A stretch of DNA of 64,000 nucleotides from Nitrospira sp. BO4 (GTDB lineage Bacteria > Nitrospirota > Nitrospiria > Nitrospirales > Nitrospiraceae), in assembly GCA_030144965.1 (NCBI GenBank), contig JAMPUU010000026.1:186001-250000 (forward strand), in the 5' to 3' direction. The number at the start of each line of letters is the position of its first letter. Position 1 is the stretch's first letter. A program made the position numbers and the translations under genes. The notes beneath the pieces were generated by a model, which searched no databases, was not told the DNA's origin, and was given only the letters and a program-made list of their open reading frames with translations. Below are positions 57,070 through 64,000 of the stretch, piece after piece.

Positions 57070-57300
57070 ATGCCAGCCTCGCCCATAACCGAGGGAATCA
57101 CCACGATCCATAACAATGTTGACCATTTCATATATCGCAACTATCAAGAAACTCACGAGAATGGTGAGAGACTAGCTATCGGAACCGCGGTACTGTGGAA
57201 CCAGCCGCTACTAATGCTTCGGCGCGTCGCGCTGATCGAGCTACTCGCCGAAGACGCGACGTTTCGATTCATGAACGAGGCCAGGCATCCCGGCCTATAA
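57070..57300 (+). CDS. Hypothetical protein, doubtful
   Basis: 76 residues with a plausible ATG but weak ribosome site. Contains AVLWNQPLLMLRRVALIELLAEDATFRF, possibly an amphipathic helix. No relatives recognised. It lies just before a XRE gene and may be a remnant. Confidence 0.3.
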   Translation: MPASPITEGITTIHNNVDHFIYRNYQETHENGERLAIGTAVLWNQPLLMLRRVALIELLAEDATFRFMNEARHPGL

Positions 57301-57312
57301 ACTAAGTAGAGC

Positions 57313-57329
57313 ATATCTTTACGAGATAT
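57313..57329. promoter_or_regulatory. Inverted repeat, candidate operator before the XRE gene
   Basis: ATATCT and AGATAT are a perfect inverted repeat with a 5-base spacer (TTACG), 17 bp before the XRE start codon. Such a position is typical of autoregulation by small XRE repressors. Confidence 0.45.
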
Positions 57330-57345
57330 ACTCAAGAGGTATATA

Positions 57346-57549
57346 ATGAATGCGGTGAGAACATTTTCAGAACAACTGAAGCGTTTACGACAGAAGGAAG
57401 GTTTAACTCAAGCCCGACTCGCACATAGGACCAAGCTTAGTCTTGGTTATATAGCTCGGCTTGAACAGGGTCGCCACGATCCACCACTTAGCACACTTTT
57501 GAGGATCGCGAAGGCCTTACGAGTCACTGTTGCGGGACTGCTTGAATGA
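57346..57549 (+). CDS. Small XRE-family DNA-binding protein
   Basis: 67 residues, consisting only of a Cro/CI helix-turn-helix: LKRLRQKEGLTQARLAHRTKLSLGYIARLEQGRHDPPLSTLLRIAKAL. AAGAGG lies eight bases before the ATG. Such single-domain proteins are phage-type repressors or antitoxins. The palindrome at 57313 is a likely binding site. The next gene is a second, frameshifted XRE gene. Confidence 0.85.
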   Translation: MNAVRTFSEQLKRLRQKEGLTQARLAHRTKLSLGYIARLEQGRHDPPLSTLLRIAKALRVTVAGLLE

Positions 57550-57686
57550 CCGATTTGGGGATGGATAATAGGACTAGTTGTAACTCTGCTCGGTACTTTC
57601 GTAGTTTCGTTCAGCGCGTTTGAGTCAGATCGTATGCGCGGAGAGGACTAGGCTCTTAGACACTAATGCCACCGAAGATGTTCCCC

Positions 57687-57868
57687 ATGAAATTGAAGCA
57701 AATTCGTATGACTCACGGCCTGACTCAAACCGAGCTCCGGAAAAAACAAAAATGACTCAGTCATCCGTGGCTCAATCGGAGTCGGGTGCGAAGCCCAATC
57801 CCTCGCTCGACACGCTGCGAAAGGTGGGGAAGGCATTGAAGTGCACGATCTCTGAACTGGTGGAATAG
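57687..57868 (+). pseudogene. XRE-family gene with a frameshift in an A-run
   Basis: From an ATG at 57687 one frame reads MKLKQIRMTHGLTQTELRKK and stops at TGA in AAAAATGA; the -1 frame continues MTQSSVAQSESGAKPNPSLDTLRKVGKALKCTISELVE to 57868. Joined, they are a normal single-domain XRE protein. The break lies in AAAAAACAAAAA, a site prone to slippage in replication or translation. The end overlaps the next start. Confidence 0.65.
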
Positions 57869-57870
57869 TG

Positions 57871-58107
57871 ATGAGTCTGTGGCATTACACGGTTGGTGTG
57901 CGGCTGAGATCTATCCTCGTTGACCAAGTGATCAAGCCTGCGACGGCAAGGTTGTATGAAAATGAGCTTCCGGCTGTCTGGTGCTCCCTGAGCTGCCATA
58001 GCGAGCCTACGGCAAACAAGACTATGATGGCCAGCAATGGTCGACGGACTGTTTTAGGAAAAATCCAGAGCGCAGCTCAGGTGAAGGACTTTATCGCATC
58101 CGAGTAA
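57871..58107 (+). CDS. Possible ADP-ribosyltransferase-like protein, short
   Basis: 78 residues. WHYTVGVRLRSILVDQVIKPAT and LPAVWCSLS...PTANK follow the H-Y-T...I-L...G-x-I-x-P...W-F-S pattern of small ART-like proteins found next to XRE genes. The chain is about half the usual length and its second half lacks resemblance, so it may be a truncated toxin. Its start overlaps the XRE stop (TAGTGATG), a toxin-antitoxin-like arrangement. Assignment is tentative. Confidence 0.45.
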   Translation: MSLWHYTVGVRLRSILVDQVIKPATARLYENELPAVWCSLSCHSEPTANKTMMASNGRRTVLGKIQSAAQVKDFIASE

Positions 58108-58156
58108 CATCCGACGAAAGACGCTAAGGCAGTAAGGATCACCGAAGGGGGCACCC

Positions 58157-59872
58157 ATGAGAGTCGCATTCTACGGACGCTTTAGCAGCGATAAGCAGAA
58201 GGACTCCAGCATTGACCAGCAATATCGCAACTGTGCGGGGTTCGCCGAGCGCGAAGGCTGGACCATCGCACAGCGGTATGAGGATCGCGCGATCTCCGGC
58301 AGCAAGGGGGAAGAGGGGCGCCCTGGGTACAAGCAGATGCTCGCAGACCTGAAGGCCAAGGTTTTCGATGTGCTGTTGATTGACGACATGAGCCGCCTGT
58401 CTCGGGACTCCGATGAAGCCAACAAGACTCGTAAACGCTTCTTGTTCCACGGCGCGCGACTGATTGCCGTCAGCGACGGCATCGACACAAACCAGAAGGC
58501 CCACAAACTCCAGGCTAAAGCGAAAGAATTAACCAATGAAATCTTTCTAGACCAGCTCAAAAATCAGATCAAGCGCGGCATGATCGACCAAGCGGAACGC
58601 TGCTTTTGGAACGGTGGGCGCGTGTACGGGTATCGCCTGGTGCCGGTGTTCGACACCGCGAAGCAAGATCCATATGGCAATCCCGCAAAGATCGGCACGC
58701 GATTGGAAATTGAGCCGGAGCAGGCGAAGTGGGTTAGGTGGATTTTCGAGAAATATGCCGACGGCTGGTCGGCGCTGAAGATTGTGACCGAGCTAAATCG
58801 GCTGGATATCCCGCCCCCTGGCTCTGCCTACAAGAAGCGGCGCTACCAGGGCAAGCCGAGTTGGAATTTCCTCAGTCTCCACGGTGAGCTAGAACGGGGC
58901 ACCGGTCTGCTGAACAATCGCCTCTACAAGGGCATCTACGTCTGGAATCGCAGCCATCGGGAGAGAGACCCCGACACGGGGCGTCAGGTGAATCGCTGGC
59001 GCGACAAGGGTGAATGGATCGAAAAGTCTGTCGAGCACCTGAGGATCGTGGGCGAGGAGTTATGGAACAAGGCCCATGAGCGGCGCGTGGCGGTGAGCAA
59101 GAGCGTGCTTGCGCTCAGAAGTTCGGAACAATGTCGGGCAAGGTCCACGGGGCGACGGCCCAAGTATTTGTTCTCCGGTCTGCTGTCTTGCGGGGTATGT
59201 CATAAGCCGTTCACAATTTGCGAGGCAACAAAGTACGGCTGCTCCACCGTAACGACCCAGGGTGTATACCGGTGCACAAACACGCTGCGCGTCGAACGGA
59301 AGTTGGTGGAAGAATTATTGCTGGAGCCGATCCAGAATGGCCTGTTCACGCAGGAGGGATTGGACCTCTTCCGGAACTCATTTCTTAAAAGTGTGGCCAA
59401 CTTGCGCAGGACGGCGGATGCCGAACACAGTAAGACTAAGGCACGTCTCCTGGAGGTAGAGCGCGAAATCAGCCATATAATGGAGGCGATCAAGCAAGGC
59501 ATCTTCACGGCGACGACGAAGCAAGCGCTCGAACAGGCGGAAGCTGAGAGAGAATGCTTGCAGAAGTCGCTGAACCATCCGCACAAATCTAATGGGACAT
59601 TACCTGCTGTGTTGCCAGACCTGGCAGCGTGGTTCAAGCGGTCCATCGGAGACCTTGCCAACTTGGGGCCGCATCAGGTGGACAAAGCACGGGGAATCAT
59701 TAAGGACCTGGTTGGAGGGTGCGTCAAGCTGGAGCCGACCGACACCAGCCAGGGACGCGCACTAACTGCCGTCATGCAGCCGGACTATATGGGATTGGTA
59801 AGGCAGCTGGTTGGTCCCAAAATAATTTTGGTGGCGGTGGGCCGGATCGAACGGCCGACCCGCGGCTTATGA
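58157..59872 (+). CDS. Large serine recombinase
   Basis: 571 residues. Catalytic domain with nucleophile S10 (YGRFSSDKQ) and LLIDDMSRLSRD; recombinase domain (about residues 165-275, GGRVYGYRLVPVF); zinc ribbon with LLSCGVCHKPF and a later Cys; coiled coil (about 430-480). It would integrate or excise a mobile element. The last codons (VAVGRIERPTRGL) are translated from the 3' half of the tRNA gene at 59829-59904, and the stop TGA lies in the anticodon arm. This shows the element sits in that tRNA gene, with the recombinase at the junction. Confidence 0.9.
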   Translation: MRVAFYGRFSSDKQKDSSIDQQYRNCAGFAEREGWTIAQRYEDRAISGSKGEEGRPGYKQMLADLKAKVFDVLLIDDMSRLSRDSDEANKTRKRFLFHGARLIAVSDGIDTNQKAHKLQAKAKELTNEIFLDQLKNQIKRGMIDQAERCFWNGGRVYGYRLVPVFDTAKQDPYGNPAKIGTRLEIEPEQAKWVRWIFEKYADGWSALKIVTELNRLDIPPPGSAYKKRRYQGKPSWNFLSLHGELERGTGLLNNRLYKGIYVWNRSHRERDPDTGRQVNRWRDKGEWIEKSVEHLRIVGEELWNKAHERRVAVSKSVLALRSSEQCRARSTGRRPKYLFSGLLSCGVCHKPFTICEATKYGCSTVTTQGVYRCTNTLRVERKLVEELLLEPIQNGLFTQEGLDLFRNSFLKSVANLRRTADAEHSKTKARLLEVEREISHIMEAIKQGIFTATTKQALEQAEAERECLQKSLNHPHKSNGTLPAVLPDLAAWFKRSIGDLANLGPHQVDKARGIIKDLVGGCVKLEPTDTSQGRALTAVMQPDYMGLVRQLVGPKIILVAVGRIERPTRGL

Positions 59873-59904
59873 GTCCGCTGCTCTGCCAACTGAGCTACAC
59901 CGCC
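59829..59904 (-). tRNA. tRNA with CAT anticodon (Met, elongator type; Ile2 possible)
   Basis: 76 bases with encoded CCA. Acceptor stem GGCGGTG/CACCGCC is perfect, then TA, D-arm GCTC...GAGC, anticodon loop CTCATAA, T-arm GGCCG-TTCGATC-CGGCC. The pair closing the anticodon loop is A31-G39, a mismatch. A CAT anticodon reads Met, or Ile AUA if modified; sequence alone does not decide. The 3' half overlaps the end of the serine recombinase frame. Confidence 0.92.
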
Positions 59905-59908
59905 ACGC
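59864..59908 (-). repeat. 45-bp attachment-site repeat within the tRNA gene (left copy)
   Basis: Identical over 45 bp to 61168-61212. It covers the tRNA from base 40 or so back through the anticodon and 5' end plus a few bases. Direct repeats of part of a tRNA gene on both sides of an integrase gene mark the attachment sites of an integrated element. Confidence 0.85.
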
Positions 59909-59924
59909 CAAAGAAATTAACGAG

Positions 59925-60179
59925 TTACGGTGCTGGAGTCAAGGAGGATTCGCGCACTGTGCCCGTGTTTGTGCCCGTCAGCGCTCGCGCCGCATCCTGC
60001 AGATCCGTTGGACTGACAATATGATAGTGGTCAAACACCGCTCGCGTTTGGTGTCCGGTGATCTTCATGGCAACGCGTCCAGGGACACCAACATTCACCA
60101 TGTTACGGACGGCCGTACGCCGAAAGTCATAGCGTAACATCCTACCAATCCCGTATCTAATATTCTTTGCTAGGCCCAT
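59925..60179 (-). pseudogene. Tyrosine recombinase (integrase) C-terminal remnant
   Basis: Residues about 14-70 ([37 protein letters not shown]) are the last part of a phage-type integrase with Arg, Gly-His and the nucleophile Tyr. The catalytic N-terminal two thirds are missing; the frame upstream runs into the neighbouring gene. It lies 20 bp from the tRNA-borne attachment repeat, the usual place of an integrase gene. Confidence 0.8.
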
Positions 60180-60831
60180 TTGGCTTACGTTCAGTCGATC
60201 GTGGATGCCGACCTTCTATAGCCTTGTCATCCTTCGTGATCGGTTCAATCGCCTCTAAACCTACACACTGCCCTTCCCCAATAAATTCCATCGTGAGTGG
60301 CGAAAGGGTTGAGTCACTTCCAGTCGTTCCGAACTGATGGGCTTGTCGTACAGTATCAATCCGCGCCGCTACTAGGTATTTAGGGTCCATAAAGGGGTGG
60401 CGCCCTACGGTTCGCCTGTGAGTCTCCACCCCTGAAACTGAACACTGAAGATCGAGAACGAGATGCTGTCTTTGAAGAACATTGTCCCCAACATGCGGCA
60501 CGTAGAATAAGACACGCATTGCCCCATTACGGTTTTCAATGTCTAGAATATTTGCCATCGCCAAGATTGGCCGATGATTGGCCCGGATTAAGGACTGCTG
60601 TAGCTTCAAGGTGGAGATAGTTGTATCTCTGAGGCCATACATCCATTCGTAGTCGGCATGATACTTAGTTGAAAATGAGTCAATGAGCATATTCAAGTGC
60701 GCTTGTTTTTGTGCGGCGCTTGCCTCGACGGCGTGCTGTTGGCGGGCGTCCTTCTCTTCATACGATTCCCTATCGCAAGAGGTGTGCAGCAGGCCAAGCA
60801 CAAGCACACAGATGGCGAGGACCGCTACCAT
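60157..60831 (-). CDS. Hypothetical membrane-anchored or lipoprotein-like protein
   Basis: 224 residues from an ATG at 60831; a GTG at 60900 would add 23. N-terminal hydrophobic stretch [19 protein letters not shown] could be a lipoprotein signal. A charged helical part follows ([19 protein letters not shown]), then a domain with [16 protein letters not shown]. No family recognised. It lies inside the integrase-element remnant and is probably its cargo. Its 3' end overlaps the integrase fragment by 23 bp. Confidence 0.55.
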   Translation of the reverse strand: MVAVLAICVLVLGLLHTSCDRESYEEKDARQQHAVEASAAQKQAHLNMLIDSFSTKYHADYEWMYGLRDTTISTLKLQQSLIRANHRPILAMANILDIENRNGAMRVLFYVPHVGDNVLQRQHLVLDLQCSVSGVETHRRTVGRHPFMDPKYLVAARIDTVRQAHQFGTTGSDSTLSPLTMEFIGEGQCVGLEAIEPITKDDKAIEGRHPRSTERKPNGPSKEY

Positions 60832-60917
60832 TCTCCCTCTTATCCTCAATGTGCCCGTAATTGAGCCCGCGAATGACTCTATATCACTGCCCATCACCAC
60901 TCAGCAACCAACCAGAC

Positions 60918-60953
60918 AATAAAAACCCCTGACGTCCGTCGGCTCCAGGGGGC
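60918..60953 (-). terminator. Intrinsic terminator, minus strand
   Basis: On the minus strand CCCCTG, a 14-base loop and CAGGGG are followed by TTTTTATT. Good stem and T-run. It would end transcription coming from the right before the cargo gene. Confidence 0.65.
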
Positions 60954-61111
60954 ATCCGATCAGTCCTCACCTGCCTCGCGAAAGTAGATTCTACTTCGGC
61001 CGTTGCCTCTCCATAAATTGTGCACCATGGTTCCGGCGTTCTTCACGCGTCAATAGTTCCAGGCTGAAGAAGGCTGAGCAAGATTTCCGAACGAGTTCAC
61101 GACCAACGAGG

Positions 61112-61150
61112 CAAAAGAAAAGCCCTTGTAACCATTGAAGATTACAAGGG
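61112..61150 (-). terminator. Intrinsic terminator, minus strand
   Basis: CCCTTGTAA and TTACAAGGG form a perfect 9-bp stem with a 10-base loop, followed on the minus strand by CTTTTCTTTT. It lies just downstream of the partial tRNA copy and would stop transcription started from the old tRNA promoter. Confidence 0.75.
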
Positions 61151-61167
61151 GCATTTAATGTCGGGTT

Positions 61168-61212
61168 GGCTTATGAGTCCGCTGCTCTGCCAACTGAGCT
61201 ACACCGCCACGC
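61168..61212 (-). repeat. 45-bp attachment-site repeat, partial tRNA (right copy)
   Basis: 5' half of the tRNA(CAT) gene, identical to 59864-59908, without a 3' half (it diverges after CTCATAAGCC). It is the scar of the split target gene; the intact tRNA to the left was completed by element sequence. Confidence 0.85.
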
Positions 61213-61436
61213 GAGACTTTCCAAAACACACGACATCTATAGCATGCTGCCTAGATGCTGTATAGATCGCCGGGTTACTGCAGGTCGGATGGGGAGACGA
61301 TACGGCTCCCTTTGTTATATGGGTTGCGAATGTGTTCAAGGGAATCAGCCAGTACGAATAAGCGGAGTAACAATATACTCTGATGGCCTCGACGACGGAG
61401 GACTGCGTCTGGGCATCAGATCATCATGGGATCGTA

Positions 61437-62813
61437 ATGGACTTTCATCATTTCATCCTTCTTGGAGCCGGTTCAGATGTGGCCTGCCGTTATGTCTTTC
61501 CTGCCCTGGCTGAGCTGGAAGCGGCAAATCAACTGCCTCAGGAATTTGTGATCTTGGGGATCACGAGAAAAGTCTGGCAGGATGACGGAACCTTCCGCCG
61601 TCACATTGAGGCGCGTGTCAAGGAATGCGGGAGTACCGCAAATCTGAGCGCCTTGCCGAAATTATTGACGCGGGTGAATCAGGCATCAGTGGACCTCTCG
61701 GATATTCGTCGGTTCAAGAACGTGATCGGAACGATACGGGATCCTGTGGTGCTCTATTTGGGACTCCCGCCGGCGATTTCAGAAGGAATCGTTGGACGGC
61801 TCGGTGAACTGGGCTTGTCTGCGGAAAGCCGAATCATGATAGAAAAGCCGTTCGGTCACAACCTGCAGTCGGCGCAGGACCTCAACCGCGGAGTGCATAA
61901 GATTTTTCCCGAAGACCATATTTTTCGTGTCGACCATTTCTTGGCCAAACAGACGGTGCAGAATATATTGGGCATTCGATTCGCCAACCGGGTCTTGGAG
62001 TCGGTATGGGATCATCAGCACGTGGAGAGAGTCGAAATCGTGTGGGAAGAGACGAATTCTCTGGAGGGAAGGATTGGGTACTATGACGCTGCCGGCGCTC
62101 TCAAAGATATGATTCAAAACCACCTGTTACAGTTGATGTGTTTGCTGGCACTGGAACCTCCCTCGGAGCTTACAGAACCCGAGCTGCATGATCGAAAAAT
62201 TGAGCTGTTGAAGGCAGTCCGGCCATTCACCGAGGAGGAAATCGCCGCGAACACGACCCGAAGTCGGTATACGGCCGGTCAGATAGCGGGGCGTGCTGTA
62301 AAGGGATATGTGGATGAGCCGGGAGTCGATACGAAGCGACGTACGGAAACATTCGCAGAAGTTCGGTTCTTCATCGATAATCCGCGATGGAGCAATGTCC
62401 CATTCGTCCTACGAACCGGGAAGGCGTTGAAGGAAGATCGGCAAGGAATCTCGGTATTTTTCAAGCCTCCCCGGCACTCAACGTTTGTGTCGTCTCAGGT
62501 CCTGAGATCGAATGAGTTACGATTGAGCCTCAAGCCTGATCAGGTCGGATTGGTCATAAATGTGAATGGCCCCGGCAATCCCTTGGAAGCGGAACCGGTC
62601 GAACTTCATACGGATCTTGCGCCGGAGCCGATGTCTCCATATGCAAGCCTTATCAGGGATGTGCTCATGGGAAACTCGATGTTTTTTATCAGAGACGATG
62701 AGGCAGAGGAAGCCTGGAAGGTCATCGACCCAATCGTGGCCGCTTGGAAGAAAGACCTTGTTCCGCTCCAATCCTACCCAGCAGGTTCCCTTGGGCCGCC
62801 TGCTCTTGGATAG
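61437..62813 (+). CDS. zwf: Glucose-6-phosphate 1-dehydrogenase
   Basis: 458 residues from an ATG at 61437; an earlier ATG at 61383 adds 18 residues of no family character. It oxidises glucose 6-phosphate to the lactone, making NAD(P)H. The substrate motif RVDHFLAKQTVQN (usual RIDHYLGKE), IEKPFG and the C-terminal RDVLMGNSMFFIRDDE are present. The nucleotide-binding start is LLGAGSDVACRYVFPAL instead of the common GATGDLA, so it belongs to a divergent branch. It fits with glycogen phosphorylase and phosphoketolase as a route for stored glucose. Confidence 0.9.
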   Translation: MDFHHFILLGAGSDVACRYVFPALAELEAANQLPQEFVILGITRKVWQDDGTFRRHIEARVKECGSTANLSALPKLLTRVNQASVDLSDIRRFKNVIGTIRDPVVLYLGLPPAISEGIVGRLGELGLSAESRIMIEKPFGHNLQSAQDLNRGVHKIFPEDHIFRVDHFLAKQTVQNILGIRFANRVLESVWDHQHVERVEIVWEETNSLEGRIGYYDAAGALKDMIQNHLLQLMCLLALEPPSELTEPELHDRKIELLKAVRPFTEEEIAANTTRSRYTAGQIAGRAVKGYVDEPGVDTKRRTETFAEVRFFIDNPRWSNVPFVLRTGKALKEDRQGISVFFKPPRHSTFVSSQVLRSNELRLSLKPDQVGLVINVNGPGNPLEAEPVELHTDLAPEPMSPYASLIRDVLMGNSMFFIRDDEAEEAWKVIDPIVAAWKKDLVPLQSYPAGSLGPPALG

Positions 62814-62846
62814 AGGACACATCGTGCGGTCGATTATAGGGAGCAC

Positions 62847-63653
62847 CTAACCGTGACTCATGCTCGTCTTATCGCGGTGTTCTCCATATTTCTGAATAGC
62901 GAGAGAATACCCTTGTAGACTCCCGGCTTGATTTCGGATCGGTTTGATCACGATGCTCACGTGACAGAGGGACCCATTGGAACGAGGGCACACGGCTTCA
63001 TAGACAGCCCGCTCCTCGGTACGCGCTTTTCGATAGGCCTGTGCCCAACGGACAGTCCCGATTTCTCGACGCTGGAAGATGCGAAAGACCGGTCGTCCGA
63101 TCATCTGCTCAATGGAGTAACCGGTAAGATGTTGTGCGGACTGATTCCATTCGGTCACTCGTCCCCGGCTGTCGCTCAGGACAACAGCCGCCCTCTTCAA
63201 TCTATTAACAAAAAACCGTAGTCGGTTGAGACGCGACGCTGTTGTCGCGAGTGCTTTCCGTTGCTTGTGTCGTCGCCAGTCAATATATAGGCATGCCAAG
63301 GCAAGGGCCGTCACGGTTGCGGCCCCGATCGCTCGATTGGTTGTCTCGGTCTGAAAATCTCCGAGCGGTCTCAACAAGAATCCTACAACCATCAAGATCA
63401 AGGCCGCTGCCGTGACGGGCACAATGGTAGCAGCTCCTCTCCATTGCAGCGCAAGGACAATGGCAATGCAGTAGGGCACCCATGTCGCCATTCCGTCCGG
63501 TGCTCCGATATCGACCAAGAATGTACCTAAGAGAATGATACTCGTGATGGCTCCAAGCACGATTGGTTGTACACGGATTGGTTTCGACTGATCGTATGGG
63601 AAAACACCATTCATGATTTTGCCTAATACATCCGGAACCGCGCCGATGGTCAT
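62847..63653 (-). CDS. Membrane-bound PAS-domain sensor protein
   Basis: 268 residues. Four hydrophobic segments (about residues 27-125, including PIVLGAITSIILLGTFL and ALILMVVGFLL) and a basic linker precede one PAS domain (AAVVLSDSRGRVTEWNQSAQHLTGYSIEQMIGRPVFRIF). The chain ends after the PAS/PAC part without kinase, cyclase or methyl-accepting domain. It must act through a partner or be truncated. Ribosome site weak. Confidence 0.8.
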   Translation of the reverse strand: MTIGAVPDVLGKIMNGVFPYDQSKPIRVQPIVLGAITSIILLGTFLVDIGAPDGMATWVPYCIAIVLALQWRGAATIVPVTAAALILMVVGFLLRPLGDFQTETTNRAIGAATVTALALACLYIDWRRHKQRKALATTASRLNRLRFFVNRLKRAAVVLSDSRGRVTEWNQSAQHLTGYSIEQMIGRPVFRIFQRREIGTVRWAQAYRKARTEERAVYEAVCPRSNGSLCHVSIVIKPIRNQAGSLQGYSLAIQKYGEHRDKTSMSHG

Positions 63654-63715
63654 GACCGCTATCTTGAGCCAGCCATGACAAGGTCATGGCTCATTTCCCA
63701 ATTAGCGTGTACTCC

Positions 63716-64000
63716 TCACTTTGAGGGAGAGGGGGAAACCTTCCCAACCTGTATGCTGCCCGTGCGTATGATTTCACCCCCGGGTACACTCGAAGTCATC
63801 CTCACGGTGTAGCTATAAAAACCAGGTTTCTTGAAACAGACACTGGCCGCCTCTCCTGAAGAGATCTTGGCGGTTTCTCGCATAAGGCCCATAGACCGGA
63901 ACCCTCGCTGGCAGGACACTTTGTCCAGATCGCCCTCGAGGAATTGGACCTTTATGGCAGCCGTTCGATGATTCACGAAGCGCACTTCATCTCCTACGCT
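63716..64000 (-). CDS. Cupredoxin-like protein, C-terminal part (cut by window edge)
   Basis: The frame is open to the right edge, reading VGDEVRFVNHRTAAIKVQFL, then KISSGEAASVCFKKPGFYSYTVRM and a short tail. The V-G-D-x-V-x-F-x-N opening and the G-x-Y-x-Y strand near the end are typical of plastocyanin-like folds. Copper ligands are not evident in the part visible. Two cysteines (VSCQRGF, SVCFKK) could pair. Confidence 0.6.
   Translation of the reverse strand, partial: SVGDEVRFVNHRTAAIKVQFLEGDLDKVSCQRGFRSMGLMRETAKISSGEAASVCFKKPGFYSYTVRMTSSVPGGEIIRTGSIQVGKVSPSPSK

Noticed and set aside
59833-59872. C-terminal residues of the serine recombinase as a genuine conserved tail
   Set aside because: They are the translated 3' half of a tRNA gene, so they reflect the integration site and not a protein domain.

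Overview
The window looks like a chromosome segment of a Gram-negative, chemolithotrophic bacterium. The gene set (type I sulfide:quinone oxidoreductase, phosphoketolase, glycogen phosphorylase, an N-type Na+ F-ATPase, NhaD, many outer-membrane porins and lipoproteins) resembles Nitrospira. That assignment is inference from gene content; there is no rRNA or nitrite oxidoreductase here to prove it.

Layout. 1-3.8 kb (minus strand): sulfide:quinone oxidoreductase, two small proteins and an RND efflux adaptor and pump, the pump running off the left edge. 4.9-6.2 kb: a tandem duplication of a Slp-like outer-membrane lipoprotein gene. 6.6-16 kb: a molybdate-type region. One minus-strand run holds a XRE regulator with a periplasmic-binding-protein-like sensor domain, a ModA-like binding protein, a lipoprotein, an OprP-like porin and a canonical modABC transporter. 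Divergent from it lies a second ModA-like/lipoprotein pair. 16-26 kb: an RND pump and adaptor with a broken TolC gene, facing three tandem TolC genes whose own upstream adaptor is reduced to a C-terminal fragment. 26-33 kb: PstS-like protein, porin, Slp-like lipoprotein, a third lipoprotein of the same new family, and a second PstS-like protein, with no permeases.

35-52.5 kb: carbon and energy island with glycogen phosphorylase, phosphoketolase, a complete N-ATPase operon in the order D-C-Q-R-B-E-F-A-G, a defective IS3 element, and a P3A-type proton ATPase. This stretch contains two copies of a glgP-xfp-P-ATPase-atpD segment that have decayed in complementary ways: the left copy lost the P-ATPase, the right copy lost glgP, xfp and atpD. 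53-58 kb: small hypothetical genes, NhaD, an arsenate-reductase remnant and a decayed XRE/ADP-ribosyltransferase-like module. 58-61.2 kb: a large serine recombinase whose reading frame ends inside a tRNA(CAT) gene, and a 1.3-kb tyrosine-integrase element remnant bounded by a 45-bp duplication of the tRNA 5' half. 61.4-64 kb: glucose-6-phosphate dehydrogenase, a membrane PAS protein and a cupredoxin-like protein cut by the right edge.

The most interesting signals are the repeated association of oxyanion-type binding proteins with a shared lipoprotein family and porins but no inner-membrane permease; the reciprocal decay of the duplicated energy island; an in-frame UGA at a conserved Trp position of the P-type ATPase; and the Na+-type ATPase whose b-subunit carries a DUF2934-like domain.
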